DNA of 64,000 nt from Setophaga petechia (lineage: Eukaryota > Chordata > Aves > Passeriformes > Parulidae): the NCBI GenBank assembly GCA_024362935.1, contig JANCRA010000007.1, positions 20,175,003-20,239,002 of the forward strand, read 5' to 3'. Position numbers and translations under genes: made by a program. Positions 13,001 to 24,680 of this stretch are shown here, in pieces. Every line of letters starts with the position of its first letter. Positions within the stretch are counted from its first letter, which is position 1. The notes under the pieces were generated by a model. It saw nothing but the letters and a program-made list of their open reading frames with translations. It was not told where the DNA came from and searched no databases.

Positions 13001-16000
13001 AGTAAATGTTCATTTAATTTGCCTAATTTGTATTTTCCTTGCAACCACCTTCAGGATGGTAGACTTGACTGAGGAATCCCTGTTGTTTTTACACAGACCT
13101 GGTTAGTTTAGCATGAGATGCCAAGTTTTCTGAGGCAATAATGAGTTTAGCCAGATGCATTCTTTTCTATTTTTCCATGCTTCAAAGGAGATTTTTTAAA
13201 AGGGCTGTACTAAGTATACTTCAGTGGCTTGTTTTCTCTTCTCTTGCAAAAGGTAAAAATAAGTATACTGTAAACACAATTTCCTGGAACTAGCAAGATC
13301 ACACAACTACTGAATTAATGAAATATTATTGATTTTGACTGAGTAGACAGAAAAGTAAAGGCAAAATATTTATTCAGTCTGGTATGTTGGTTTACAAAAC
13401 TGGATGAACTCTTCTGGAAACTTTGATACATTTGAACACATTTTTTTCTGAAGTAACTCAACTAGCTCTATGTGAAAGATTGCAAAAGAGACAAATTAAA
13501 ATTTCAATCAGTAAAGTCACAACATTACACAAATCATCAAAATATTACCCTCAGCATCACCATATATTAATATCCTTTAGAAGTAGCCCAATGGGGGTTT
13601 TCAGCTTGGAGCACTGAGAAATGAATCTGGGAATCATAAGCATCTTTTCAGTTTTCAGCAAATAAAAGCCATTCTGTCCTTTTGGAACTATCCCTTGGTG
13701 AAAAGGGATTCAGTGAAAGAGCAGAGAAACTGAATTTGGGTGTGGGGAAAGACAGGCCCATTTGGCAAATGCTTAGAAGGTAGATATAAATAATATAGTT
13801 CACTTCAGACTCATGCTGAACCCAATCTTTAGTGGTGATAACAACATTAGAAGATTTAAAACCATGAAGAGGGAAATTTGTATTTCTTGCAAACTTTAAA
13901 GATTACCCTACTGATTCAATTTTTCTTAAGCTATTTTTAAATTTACTTGCTTGAGCCTTTCTTGAAAAAAAAATAAAAATCTAGTCCTCACAATCCCTAC
14001 CTCATCAGCATTTGAAATAAGAGGTGTCTTCTATTCCAGGATATTAATAATTTTGCATATTAAAACCATTCCCCAAGTCTCTTAATTTTCTCCTTTCTCT
14101 TGCTCTGTGTCTTCCTGAGAAACATTTTAAAAGACAAGAATTAGTTCTTAAGCAAACTGTGAAGAGGATTTGATGATGCGTTGATCTTGCACTTTCTTCA
14201 AGAATGCTGTAATTTAAATAGGGTTTTTTCCTGTAGGATCAGAAAAATAATATGAAAATTAAATAGGTAGGAAAAGTACAAAAATCAGTGGCATTGCCTC
14301 CAACACCTTTCAGTTCTGTAACTGCAGTATCTTGGTCATTAATCCAAAAACTTAATTCCATAATGTTCTTTAAATAATGCGGCATTTTTTGGACCAATGG
14401 CTGCCTGGAAATCAGTTTTCCTGCCAGGGAGCAGGGGCAAAAGGGAGTGGATTTTGTCTGCATTATTTATAGTATTAATTTGATACATACTTCCCTTCTT
14501 TGTCTCTTTGTAGCTGATTTATTTGCTACTCTTTGAAAGGTACATCTTTCTGCAGGTGGTGCTAGCTCCGAACAGAGCATGAAAAACATGGTTTTCCTTT
14601 TATGAAATTGAAATGTGAAGCAGTAGAGGCATAATAATAAGATATTATCATCAAGTCACAGTTTTACTACTCTGCTATTTCTCTTACTCCCCAGCGAGGC
14701 TGTTGCTAAACAGGAGTTTGGCAAGTGCCAATAGTGTGTTGCAGTATTAGATGCGCAGGCTGGCAGGTGGTGGGAGCTGGGAAAGTGTTAGCAATGAGGC
14801 TCCCACCACAGACAGTCTCCCTCTTAAAAGCTGTGCTGGAAGGGCAGGGGAGTACAATTCTCACTTTCCCCCTCTCCACTTAGGCAGAGTTATGCTGGCC
14901 TGCCTGTGCTCTGGCTGGTTCCTGAAGTCTTTTATTTCCATTTTATTCGCAACCCCATCTACTTGATTCACCCTTCTGGCTTTCCTCTGGAAATACATGG
15001 AGGAACACACAGACCAGGAGTGCAGTCTCTTCTTGGATTTCCTACATCACATGTTGACATAGACTTCTCATTCACCCATTTTTGTATCACCCCCTTGTCA
15101 GAAGTGTAGTGAATTATCTGAGTGAAAAAAATGCTATTGCTGCAGTTAGACATTGTGATGTAGTTCAATTTAATTATTTATCTTTTTAAAAAGGGAAATG
15201 TCCTGTTCACAAACCCAAATATGTCCTTCTTGTTCTTCCTAAAGCCTTTTCCCACTAAAATTCTGTCTGCAAACTTTCTCTTCTTCTCAACTTCTTTGTG
15301 TGCTTGGGCAGTAGGACATTCTTCTAATCTTCTCAGCTGCTTCACTTTTCCCCTCAAATACAGCTCCATCTAGAAGGTGTTCCATTTGTCTATGCTTTGA
15401 TTTGGGTGTATGAAGAAACTTTGTAGTGTTTTGGTTTTGTGGAGTATTTTTTCTTTGGTTTTTCTTTTCTTTCAAACACACCCAGAGATCAAATATGGAT
15501 GTTTATCTCAAAAAACTTCCATGACTGGTATAAACACCATAACAGCTTTTATTCCTTCCTGGGCTCTCGTTACCTGAAACAGATGGTAGAGGAAAGCAGG
15601 ACTCCTGCAAGATGTTTTCCCACAGGAAAGCAATTGCCTTTAGTGACAGCTGGGCAAATGTCAATTTCTGACTCACAAGACACATATTCCATTTAAAAAA
15701 AAAAAAAATAAAAATCATATTATTTGGAGGAAACACAGCTTCTCAGGCTTTCCTGCAGAATAAAAATGCTGAAACTTCTGTCCAGAAATATAAAATCAGC
15801 TTCAGAATTTTATAGTCCCACTTGGAGTCTTCCCAGATACATCTATTTTATATTCCCATGTATGTCCTTATACAGGAAAAAAACTTACAGGGGGCCTTGA
15901 AAACTCCTCATTTATGCTGCAAACAAACAAACAAGAGCTACTCTGATAAGTAATAAAGAAACAACAATCATTTCATGTTCAATATGGAAAGTATGCTTGA

Positions 16001-16671
16001 GTTAACTCTATACTCCAGGGCTTGTGGATTTTCTGGGCCCAAATTTTTTCTTGTCCCTGTGCATAATATTGGAACATTTGAAATAAATAGGACTGTCCCA
16101 AATCAATTTGAAGCTTCTTTAGAAAACTGTTTTGCTGCTGGAATACAGCCTCTTACTCTACTATTCTGTTGTGAAAATGAGGCCAAAATGTACTCCCTAC
16201 TGCAGTGTATGAATGCACCTAAATTTGCTGTAGCCTGTTTCAGCACATGTGGCTCAGCACATCACCCAGCTCTTGGCTATGTGCCAGTGAGAGGCTCGAG
16301 TGTCTGCAGTCACCTCTGTAAGCTTGGAACAAAGGTTCTGTCACTGACTGCCCCCTGCTCAGCCCAAATGAACATCACTGAGCTCACTGAAGTCACTTTG
16401 CCTTCAGACTTGAGAAAGCAGGGACAAAAATTAGCCTAAAGAGGGATTTGATGCTGAGGCAATTTGATAATGAACACGTCTCCTCACTGGTGTCCCAATA
16501 TCTGAAAAAGCAGATCGAGCTCTGAAGTCTTTGTTCAGTAATGTACCCTTGCCCTCTGCTTCAACTGGAATATGGTGTGCAGTGCAAACTTGGGCCAAAG
16601 AACTCATCTTGATCTTAGGAGTTGTTTTATTATTATTTTATTATAATTAGTATCTTACAAAATTGCTGCAT

Positions 16672-16709
16672 GTTATATTAATACATTACTAGTAATATAT
16701 TAATATAAC
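16672..16709. repeat. 38-bp AT-rich near-perfect palindrome
   Basis: The left arm GTTATATTAATACATTACT (16672-16690) and the right arm (16691-16709) are reverse complements with one mismatch and no spacer. The centre is ACTAGT. It lies in a run of AT-rich sequence from about 16620 to 16745. It has the same length as the palindrome at 8073-8110 but a different sequence. Confidence 0.85.
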
Positions 16710-17945
16710 TGATAAGATTATTTTTAATTTTTTAATAAAAAATTGTTATACCATTTGTCCCTGCTATACTGACAGAAGAGATCTGTTACTAAAGTCAGGA
16801 GAAGTAGGATCACATACTTGGACAAACTGCAATGATGGTAGAAAAAGCTAGAACCAGAAAAAGTAAATTGTCTTTATTCGTACACACGGCAAGGCTTTAA
16901 ATCACTTTAAGCACAAGTGATGAATAAAATCAGATTTTAAGGATAAAGTCCAGATGTCTCTGAAGTCATAAGGTCTCATGTTTGTTTTTCCCTTACTGAC
17001 TTCAGAAGAGAAAGAAGTCCCAGAAAGTAGAAGAGCTTTAAAATAGACAGTAAACTAACTACTGAAGTGGAACAAGGACTAGCCATACATCACAGAAATT
17101 ACTTGTGCACAGACAGTCTCCATCTAGATTAGAGAAGTGCTCAACTGAGAAAGCCAAGAGAATTAAAGAATGAAGAGATGGACAAAGACCAGACAGATCC
17201 TGAAATAAACTGTAATCAGACACATTTTTTATGTTAGAAATATAGTACAAGATTACCTGGTGTGATTTGCACAGCAGCGCTGCAGCTAACTGTGCTGCAG
17301 GGCTGTATGCAGCAGTAGATGCTGGTCCATGTGACTTTACTCAAACTCTTTTAACCACATTGGAAGTGTGACATTCTTTCAGTGCCAGAGTTGCTGTGCA
17401 AATGCAATACTGAATTTCACAACATAGTTCATTTCCAGGCAATCCAGTAAATTAATGCTTACTGAACATACGGGGTTTTATCATAAAGAATATTTCTAAG
17501 GAATACAAGTTCTTTGATTCAGCTTCTTCTTTAATGATTTATTTTTGTAATACTGAAGTGGAAGGAAATTAACTTTTCACCACTCTCCGGTCTTTATTAC
17601 AGCAAAGAATCTCTGGGACACAAGGTGCATCCAACATTCAGACCTACTAAACATTTTTTGGGCCAAACAAATGGGTTAGGCCAACTTTGCTTTTTCCTCA
17701 CTAACTGCTCAAACATCCTGTGCTACATTTCACTTCCATCCTTTCTTATATTCCTCTTAGACCCAAATTCTTTAGATGATGGTGTTGCTTTTCCAGGCTG
17801 ATTAGGACTGGTGGGCACTACCTTGTTTCCTGCTGACTGCATTAACAGTGCTCAACTGGTTCTTCCTACAACACTTCTTTCAAACCTGTGGGGAAAAAGC
17901 CAATGTGATAAAACAACAAATGATCACAGTAGAGGATGAGTGGCC

Positions 17946-18696
17946 TTACAGAACAAATTCTGGCTTTTCTGCAAGCTTCAGAGCCTCGTGCATGCCCGCG
18001 GCCGAGAGTTTGCGGTTGATGTTCCTGTATCTGCACTGCAGCAGGTTGCGATAGGTTGTCCTCAGGTCCCGGTTGAAGAAGGCATAGATAAAAGGGTTAA
18101 TGAGGGAGTTTGCATAGCCCAGCCACAGGAATGTTCTCTCCACCCAGAGGGGGATGCAGCTGCACGCTGTACCACAGATGAAGGGCCTTGCAGTTGAGAG
18201 GAGGAAAAAGGGCAGCCAGCAGATTGTGAAAGCCCCAACAATAATCCCAAGGGTGGTGGCAGCTTTCTGTTCTCTTTTAAAGATGGAAATGTTTTTCTTG
18301 TCGTGCTTTAGGAGTCGTGAGAAATTAGTACATTCTTCAGATTCCTTGTGCAGTTTTACAAGTCCGTTCACAGAAATCCCTTCCATTTCTTCCAGACGGG
18401 GAAAACCAGAAAACTTGTGTTTAGCAGCACTTCTCCTGGCAGCTTTATAGATCTGATAGTACATGAAAAGCATCACTGACATTGGAATATAAAATGCAAC
18501 TGCTGTGGAGTAAATGGTGTAGCCAAAGTCTTGGCTGATGAGGCAAACCTTTTCATCGTTGACGTTCTGGGCCCAGCCGAAGAGCGGGGGTATGGTGATA
18601 GAGGCAGACAAGAGCCAGACACACAGGATCATTTTGGCCATACACTTCCCATTCTGCCTTACAGGGTATGTAAGGGGTCTTGTGATTCCCAGGTAC
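17946..18696 (-). CDS. HTR7: 5-hydroxytryptamine receptor 7, exon 2 (TM4 to C-terminus)
   Basis: This exon encodes residues 177-425 of a Gs-coupled serotonin receptor that raises cAMP at the plasma membrane. It opens after the acceptor TTATCCTTGCAG at 18697-18708; its first base completes Arg176 and gives DRY (175-177). It holds TM4 (about 195-215), ECL2 with Cys227 (partner of Cys151), TM5 with Ser239/Thr240 (about 234-258), a third loop with many basic residues, TM6 with CWLP (335-338), TM7 with NPFIY (376-380), helix 8 with Cys397 as a possible palmitoylation site, and a tail ending EFVL. The sequence matches mammalian 5-HT7 almost throughout from memory, including ARPFICGT and NRKLSAAGMHEALKLAE. 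The frame ends CTG-TAA, and that same sequence is a donor, CT|GTAAGG. Unspliced it gives a 425-residue form, like mammalian 5-HT7(b); spliced, the exon ends at 17950 and a longer tail is expected. The exon carrying that tail was not found. Confidence 0.96.
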
Positions 18697-21600
18697 CTGC
18701 AAGGATAACACAGAGTTACTACAGAGGGCAGGGGTTAACTGTTAAAAGTTATTCACTTACTCTGCCCTAGACCAAAATCTTTGGCTAAGTTTTCCGTTTC
18801 ATAATTTTCAATCTTCTCTTTGCACGTACTTCCAACTTGTAATTCATGTGTCTTTCATGTTAAAATTTATAATTTTAGTATTCTATATAAGAGGTCTTGC
18901 ATTCCAGAAGGAAATCTCCCATTCACCATAACAGGCTGTGATTTCTATGAATTTGTTCAATCTTCATGCACGTAAAGCATATTTTGGCTTTTAAGGAAAT
19001 TCTAAAACCTAAATTTTATTTTGCTACCTTAAGAAATCTTGGAGTATAGAAGGATGTTCACTGCCCAAAGTCTATCACTTTTTGTACTGAGGGGATGGTT
19101 GTAACAAGCAAGCATTCACCTTCACTCTTCTTATCTATTCAACAATCAGAAAGAGCCCTGCCACTAAGCAGAGATGATGAGCTGTCTTTCTTTCCTTCAT
19201 GTTTCAGGCAGGAATAACAAACTGCAAACTTAGACCAAGAATAGACTACTTCAGTACTAAAATAATTCTTTCTATCATCACTTAATTAGAAAGAAAATAC
19301 ATTTATTCAATGTCCAAAGCTAGACAAAGTAAAAATCTGTCCCAGTTCAAGAAGACCTGGGGAAGAAAACACAGTTTTGCAGACAAGAAAAATGCTTATA
19401 AGGGGTCAGTTTTTAATAGAAAAAAAAATCAGGTCTGTTGACAACTTTTATATTTCCTAATTTGAAGCATTTTAAACTAAGTATCTTTTTCTAATTACAA
19501 AAGTAGTACTATGGCTCTACATAACAGGGTAAGAATATCCTAAGTTTGAATTTACTTTCAACTATAGAAAGTTTCTGTATTTCCTCTCTGACAATGGGAA
19601 TTTTCTGTTAGATGGAATCACATGCCTTTATTTTGACCTAAGATTTTAAGTTTCAATTTTGGCTTCTGCTCAACTGGAACTTACCTATCAGTTACTGTTA
19701 GCTTCCCAAATCGTGCTTTTCACTTCCTCTAAAAGGATTTAGAGAAAATTAGTGTGATTTGTGTTGTTATTTGTAAAAGAAATTCTTTCAAATCAAGTTC
19801 CTGAATAATGTTTTGGTTTCAAGAGCTACCAGTGTTTAGTCATATAGTGAAAGTTCTGGAGTGTTACAAACAAGAACTACAGCAATGTGATTTAAAATAT
19901 TTTTGAGGAGCCTGTTTTCTCAGTCTATTCACTTAGCAGAACAAACATGAGATTTGCCTGGCTCTGTGGAATGCATTGTTGATTTTACTGCAGTGCAGTA
20001 GATCATGCCCAGTGCTCTTGCTTTATACAAGCACCCGGGTGTGCTAGAGTTATGGAAGTCAAAGAAACATCATTTATCGATCTGTTCTGATGGGTATCAA
20101 CAATCCTACTCAACCATGTCATTGGCTTTATATTGCTGTTGTGACAAGTGTTGCAAGAAGGACAGACTGGTTTATTGTGCCCTATTCTTGACAGGATGCA
20201 CAAGTAAATTACAGCAGGTCAGTATTTTGCCAGTGAATCTGCGCCTGGAGGGGACACGGACTAAGAATTCTTGTTGGAATTGTCTGGGATCAGAGCAGTG
20301 CAATCCATGGACTGTGCTGCTAAAAAGGGCTGCTTCTTGTGCCCCTCACCATCAGCATTAGAACATAGCCACTGGCCCAGGAGCCATGGGCATAATGTGA
20401 GACCATGGAGATTTCTGATTTATAGCACCACAGCCAAAACCACTCTCACTCCCAAGGAGCCAAGGGTTTCCCAAGGTGCTCCAAGGTACAGAAGAGAGGA
20501 ATTAGTGGAGGAAACTTCAGTTTAACTAATTAAGATATACATCACACTGCTTTAATTAGTGCAACTGCAGCAAGGGTGAGCTCTCAGCTGCAGACTTTTG
20601 GGAACAAGAGTGGCCTACCCTTAAAATGTGTCTAAGAATAGCCCAGTTTAGGTACAAAACAGCTACACACATCCTTTGTGCGCAAAGACTTCTTGTCAGT
20701 CACAATGTGTTGTTTTCCAAAAAATCCTTATTTGCCTTCCTGAAGTATGTACTCCTATAGCTATAATCCAACTGGTCACTAAAAATAACACTTTTAGGGT
20801 GAAGTTTATTATGTAGCTAAAAACGTTAAGCTGGATTTCTGTAAAAATCAGATCTGTGGGCTGCATATTCTGAGCGCCTACTGATGCATTCTCATGCACC
20901 ATAATATAACAAAAAGAATTCATGAAAGCATAAGTATACTGAAAAGAATGAAAATTCATTAGTTTTGCCCTGGCATCACTTTTTTTGGAGTGTATCTTCT
21001 CTTCAGAAATGCTATTTGAAATTAAAATATGTTAATTAGCATAAAAATACACCAGTATTGCTTCTGCCTTATTCATTTTGCTAAATGTAGTATGATAGGG
21101 GGAAAGAAGTCAGCAGGCACAAATGAAGGAATGTTATCTTTTAATCTTTCTATATGAAATCCATTACCCTTGAAAACTCATCTGCAACGTCAAAATAATG
21201 TAAATCACTACTGTTGTCTAATACACTAGAGTGTTCTGGGCTTAATAGATTCATGAACTTCAAAAATATTGTGTCAAATTCAGTAGGAAAATATGCTTTT
21301 TAGTGCTTAATCTTAAACTAGTACTTTAATAAAAAATAGTAAGGTAAATCAGCTGAACTTAACATAACACTTTCAGGTTTTATTACTGGGAAAGAATTAA
21401 GTCAGAGTCCCTAAAAACCCTATTTAATGTGTCTCAGCTATCCCCCACATGAAAGAAGTGTCTCAAACTTGTTATTCTGAGATTTGCTTCTTTCACATGC
21501 CACAGATGTTCATTTTGATCTTGGTGGAGAAGAAACTGTGCCTGGGTTCTCACTTTTAAAAGAAGGGCAATGCTATTTTGTATTTTTCCTGCTCTGAATT

Positions 21601-23338
21601 TCTTGACTCAATGGCTCTGCCAGACAGGGCATCTCTCCATGTTACAACCAGCACAGTGAGCTCTGTATCTGGGTTACTCCCCAAAGGCAGATGAATGGCC
21701 TTTATTTCTTCTAAATTGGTCATGGCATTTTCCATTCAGCCCTGCCTGATGCTGCATGCAGAACTCTGAAGTGCAGGATGCTGTTCCAGTCCTACAAGAG
21801 GTGCAGCAGACACAGCATTCACGTTCTGCTGCCACTCCAAGGATGCTGGGTGAGTGCAAAACACTGAGAAGGAAGAATACGGCACTGCTGTCCAATTGAT
21901 ACAGCAAAAAAGGGTGATGTGAATGCTTTTCTACTACATCACACATGTGGGAAACAGACCCTTGCTTGGAGAGCTCAAAGGAAACAGCAGAGACCAAGAA
22001 GATGGCAAAAGGTGAAGGGCAGAGTAAACCTTTCTGTTAAATGTATGTGTACAAACACATGAGCACATCCCTGCTCTAGGCTGGTTGCTTATGATTTCTT
22101 CAGTGTCTCTTCTTCCCCATTGGGGGTTCTGCTGCAGTCCCATTCAGGTGTGAGGCATATACAGTTTGCCCAGCTCTGGGGAGGAAAAATTACCCCATCT
22201 TCTTTCTGGAGCTCTGGTCAAACCTGGGAGGGGGTAAAGAATTCCCCCCTTTCACCAGCCATTGTACACAATTCCCATTTGCCACACACGATGTACAACA
22301 ATGGAAAAGGTGAATGAACAAATCTTTTCCCTTTGCTTTACAAAATTCTGATTCCCTGTGACATAGAATTCTTCTCCAGTATCTCTAAATGGTTATCATT
22401 TAATGACAATAAATTGTCATAAACAATTTAATGTAAAACCATCATAACTATATAGGTCTGCTCCTGAGACAATTCAGTTTGTGGGCTTTTCTGCTATCAA
22501 TCCATTACAATGACCAGAGAGTACAGTTTTTATCCTACAGGGCTAAAAAAATTCCTATGACCACATAGACAGATGGGTCTTGTCCTCACACCTTTTGAAA
22601 TATCCAGGAAACAACCCGAGGCTTAACAGCTGAATTGACTTAAACAATAGAAAGAAAATAGTAACAGGATGGTCCAATTTGTGATCATGTGTCCTAAATC
22701 TTTCTTTCCTAGCTCCATTATATGGCTGAAAGATAAAGAGTAAAAGAGTGTCACTGTAGGCAAAGTCACAGAGCAATAGAAAACCATATAGTTAAAAGAA
22801 TTAAAATAATTTTGAAGCTTTTTGCCAATTCAATCATAAATTGAATGCATTGTGACATCAGCATCACTTATGCAACCGTTGTACATACATGTAATTCCTC
22901 TGTTTCTGGTCTCCATGTACTTTATAGGCAGATAAGCTTCCATTCTAACTAGTAGTCCACATTTATGTCTCAGATATCACTGCCTTGATCTAACAGATTC
23001 CAGAATCAAATTAGATCTTTCATTGTCTGACCATGCTTTTATGAAGCACATTGGATTGCAATGGAATAGGACTAGAAACACTATACTGGAAATGATACAG
23101 ATGTGTATTACAGCTATTTCTGCCAGGAACCACAAGATATTTTGTTATCACTTACCATTTGATTAGAAGTTGTGCTTAATATGAAGTTCTGTCAGTTCTC
23201 CTATTGTTGTATTTTAGGAGGCATAAAACTGCTTTATTCCAAAGACACAACAATATTTCCTCCTTTGCTGCTCTGTTTCTCTAGCACAGAAGCTTTCTGT
23301 CTTCAATATGTATCTCCATGCAGGATTTCTTTGCAGAA

Positions 23339-23401
23339 AGATCTATAGAATCAGATCCTGTATTCTATAGATCCCAGATCTATAGAATTCCATCCTGTAT
23401 T
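23339..23401. repeat. Short tandem duplication, period 37
   Basis: AGATCTATAGAAT, followed after a few changed bases by ATCCTGTATT, occurs at 23339-23364 and 23376-23401. An extra CTATAGATC lies between the copies. The two copies differ at three positions. It is a local duplication inside HTR7 intron 1 with no evident function. Confidence 0.7.
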
Positions 23402-24545
23402 TCACCTGCAATAATAACTTACTCTGAAGAATTGTGCTGATCTACTGGCTTTTCTTCATTGGCTATGATTCTCTCATCATCTTTCATAATTTTTTTCTAT
23501 TTGGTTCAGCTCAACATTAAAAGACTCTTCACAAGAACACAAGCAAAATGCCATTCCTAAAATCTATCCAGCATGGAAAAATATTCTCTGTAGTTTAGTA
23601 ATATATCTAGATAATTTTTTTCCTTTCCTTCAAATGTAAATGTAACAAGTTGAAACAAATACCAAATATGTTCTTTCTGTTATGGCTGTGTCAAAACACC
23701 CAGCAAATACTGTTTTCTTTTCAATTATGTGTTTATACAATGCAAGAGTTGCCTTGTCCCTCAGACTTTCTTTTAAATAAAACAAGGTATACAAACATAC
23801 AAGCTGATCAGGGAAATATTATTCCCACCACATACTTCAGTAATTGAGACAGAAATAAAAGAACAGAAGCATAGAAAGGCCTGAATGGGGGACATGAGTA
23901 TTGCAGTGCACAGCTATGGTCTATAATGTGACAATTACCTTGTTAATTATTGTACAAAAGTACTTCACCTTTCTGCATACAGACTGGCCTCATAATCACA
24001 TCATGATCACTGCCAGTTTATTTCCTGGGAAGAGGAGGATATTTCAGAGGCAGTAAAAGACTTTTCTCCTTAGCAGAAATGCTCAAAATTACTAATTTCA
24101 ACGCATATATGAAACCTTTCAGAATATGAATTGGGTCACTTTAAAGCTTAAACAAAACATCATGCACTGGTAGAATGAGACAGCAGAACTAACAAAATCA
24201 AAACACTACTCAGTGGAGAGAAAAATACTTTGAATAATTCTATGTTCTATCTAGTTCAACATTGCATCTTTCCTATGCTGTGAATTAGCACAGTTTATAA
24301 GTCTTGGCACTGTGGTCAGTTTCCACATCTTAATTGCTAGAAATCCTAGAAAGCTCTGCTTCATCCTTCTCAGCTGATGATGAATAAACAAATACAAAAG
24401 ATCTTAAATTTATGTTTTGATACCTATTCTTCCAGATGCTTAAGCTTCACATTTCATAAAATTTCAACATTGTTATAATTGAAAGGGTGATGTGTTAATT
24501 TTGCTATTTGAAAACATGAGAATGAAACACTTGTTTTGCTTTCAG

Positions 24546-24680
24546 TAAGGTTAACACTTTACATTATTCCTCTTTTTCTTCTTAATTCCCCTTTTTCTTC
24601 TCCCTTCTTACATTCTCCTTCTTCTTTTTCTCGTTAAGGTTGACACTTCAAATTATTTCCCTTTTTCTTCTTAATTTCTT
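24546..24680. repeat. Diverged tandem duplication, period 89, in a pyrimidine-rich tract
   Basis: The segment starting TAAGGTTAACACTT at 24546 recurs at 24635 as TAAGGTTGACACTT. Both copies continue with similar sequence through CTTTTTCTTCTTAATT. The copies have diverged at several positions. They sit at the edge of a C/T-rich region on the plus strand that runs, with interruptions, to about 25450. Confidence 0.65.

Larger units (their letters stand above)
8399..17943. other. Non-coding DNA 3' of HTR7 exon 2
   Basis: No gene is recognisable here. If HTR7 keeps the downstream splicing known in mammals, this should be at least partly HTR7 intron 2 and could hide a very short terminal exon. I searched by eye on the minus strand for an acceptor followed by a tail like the mammalian one and found no convincing match. 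The longest open frame (15975-16439, plus strand, 154 codons) has no recognisable domain. Segments near 8800-9240 and 12110-12440 are richer in G and C than their surroundings but show no coding logic. Confidence 0.55.
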
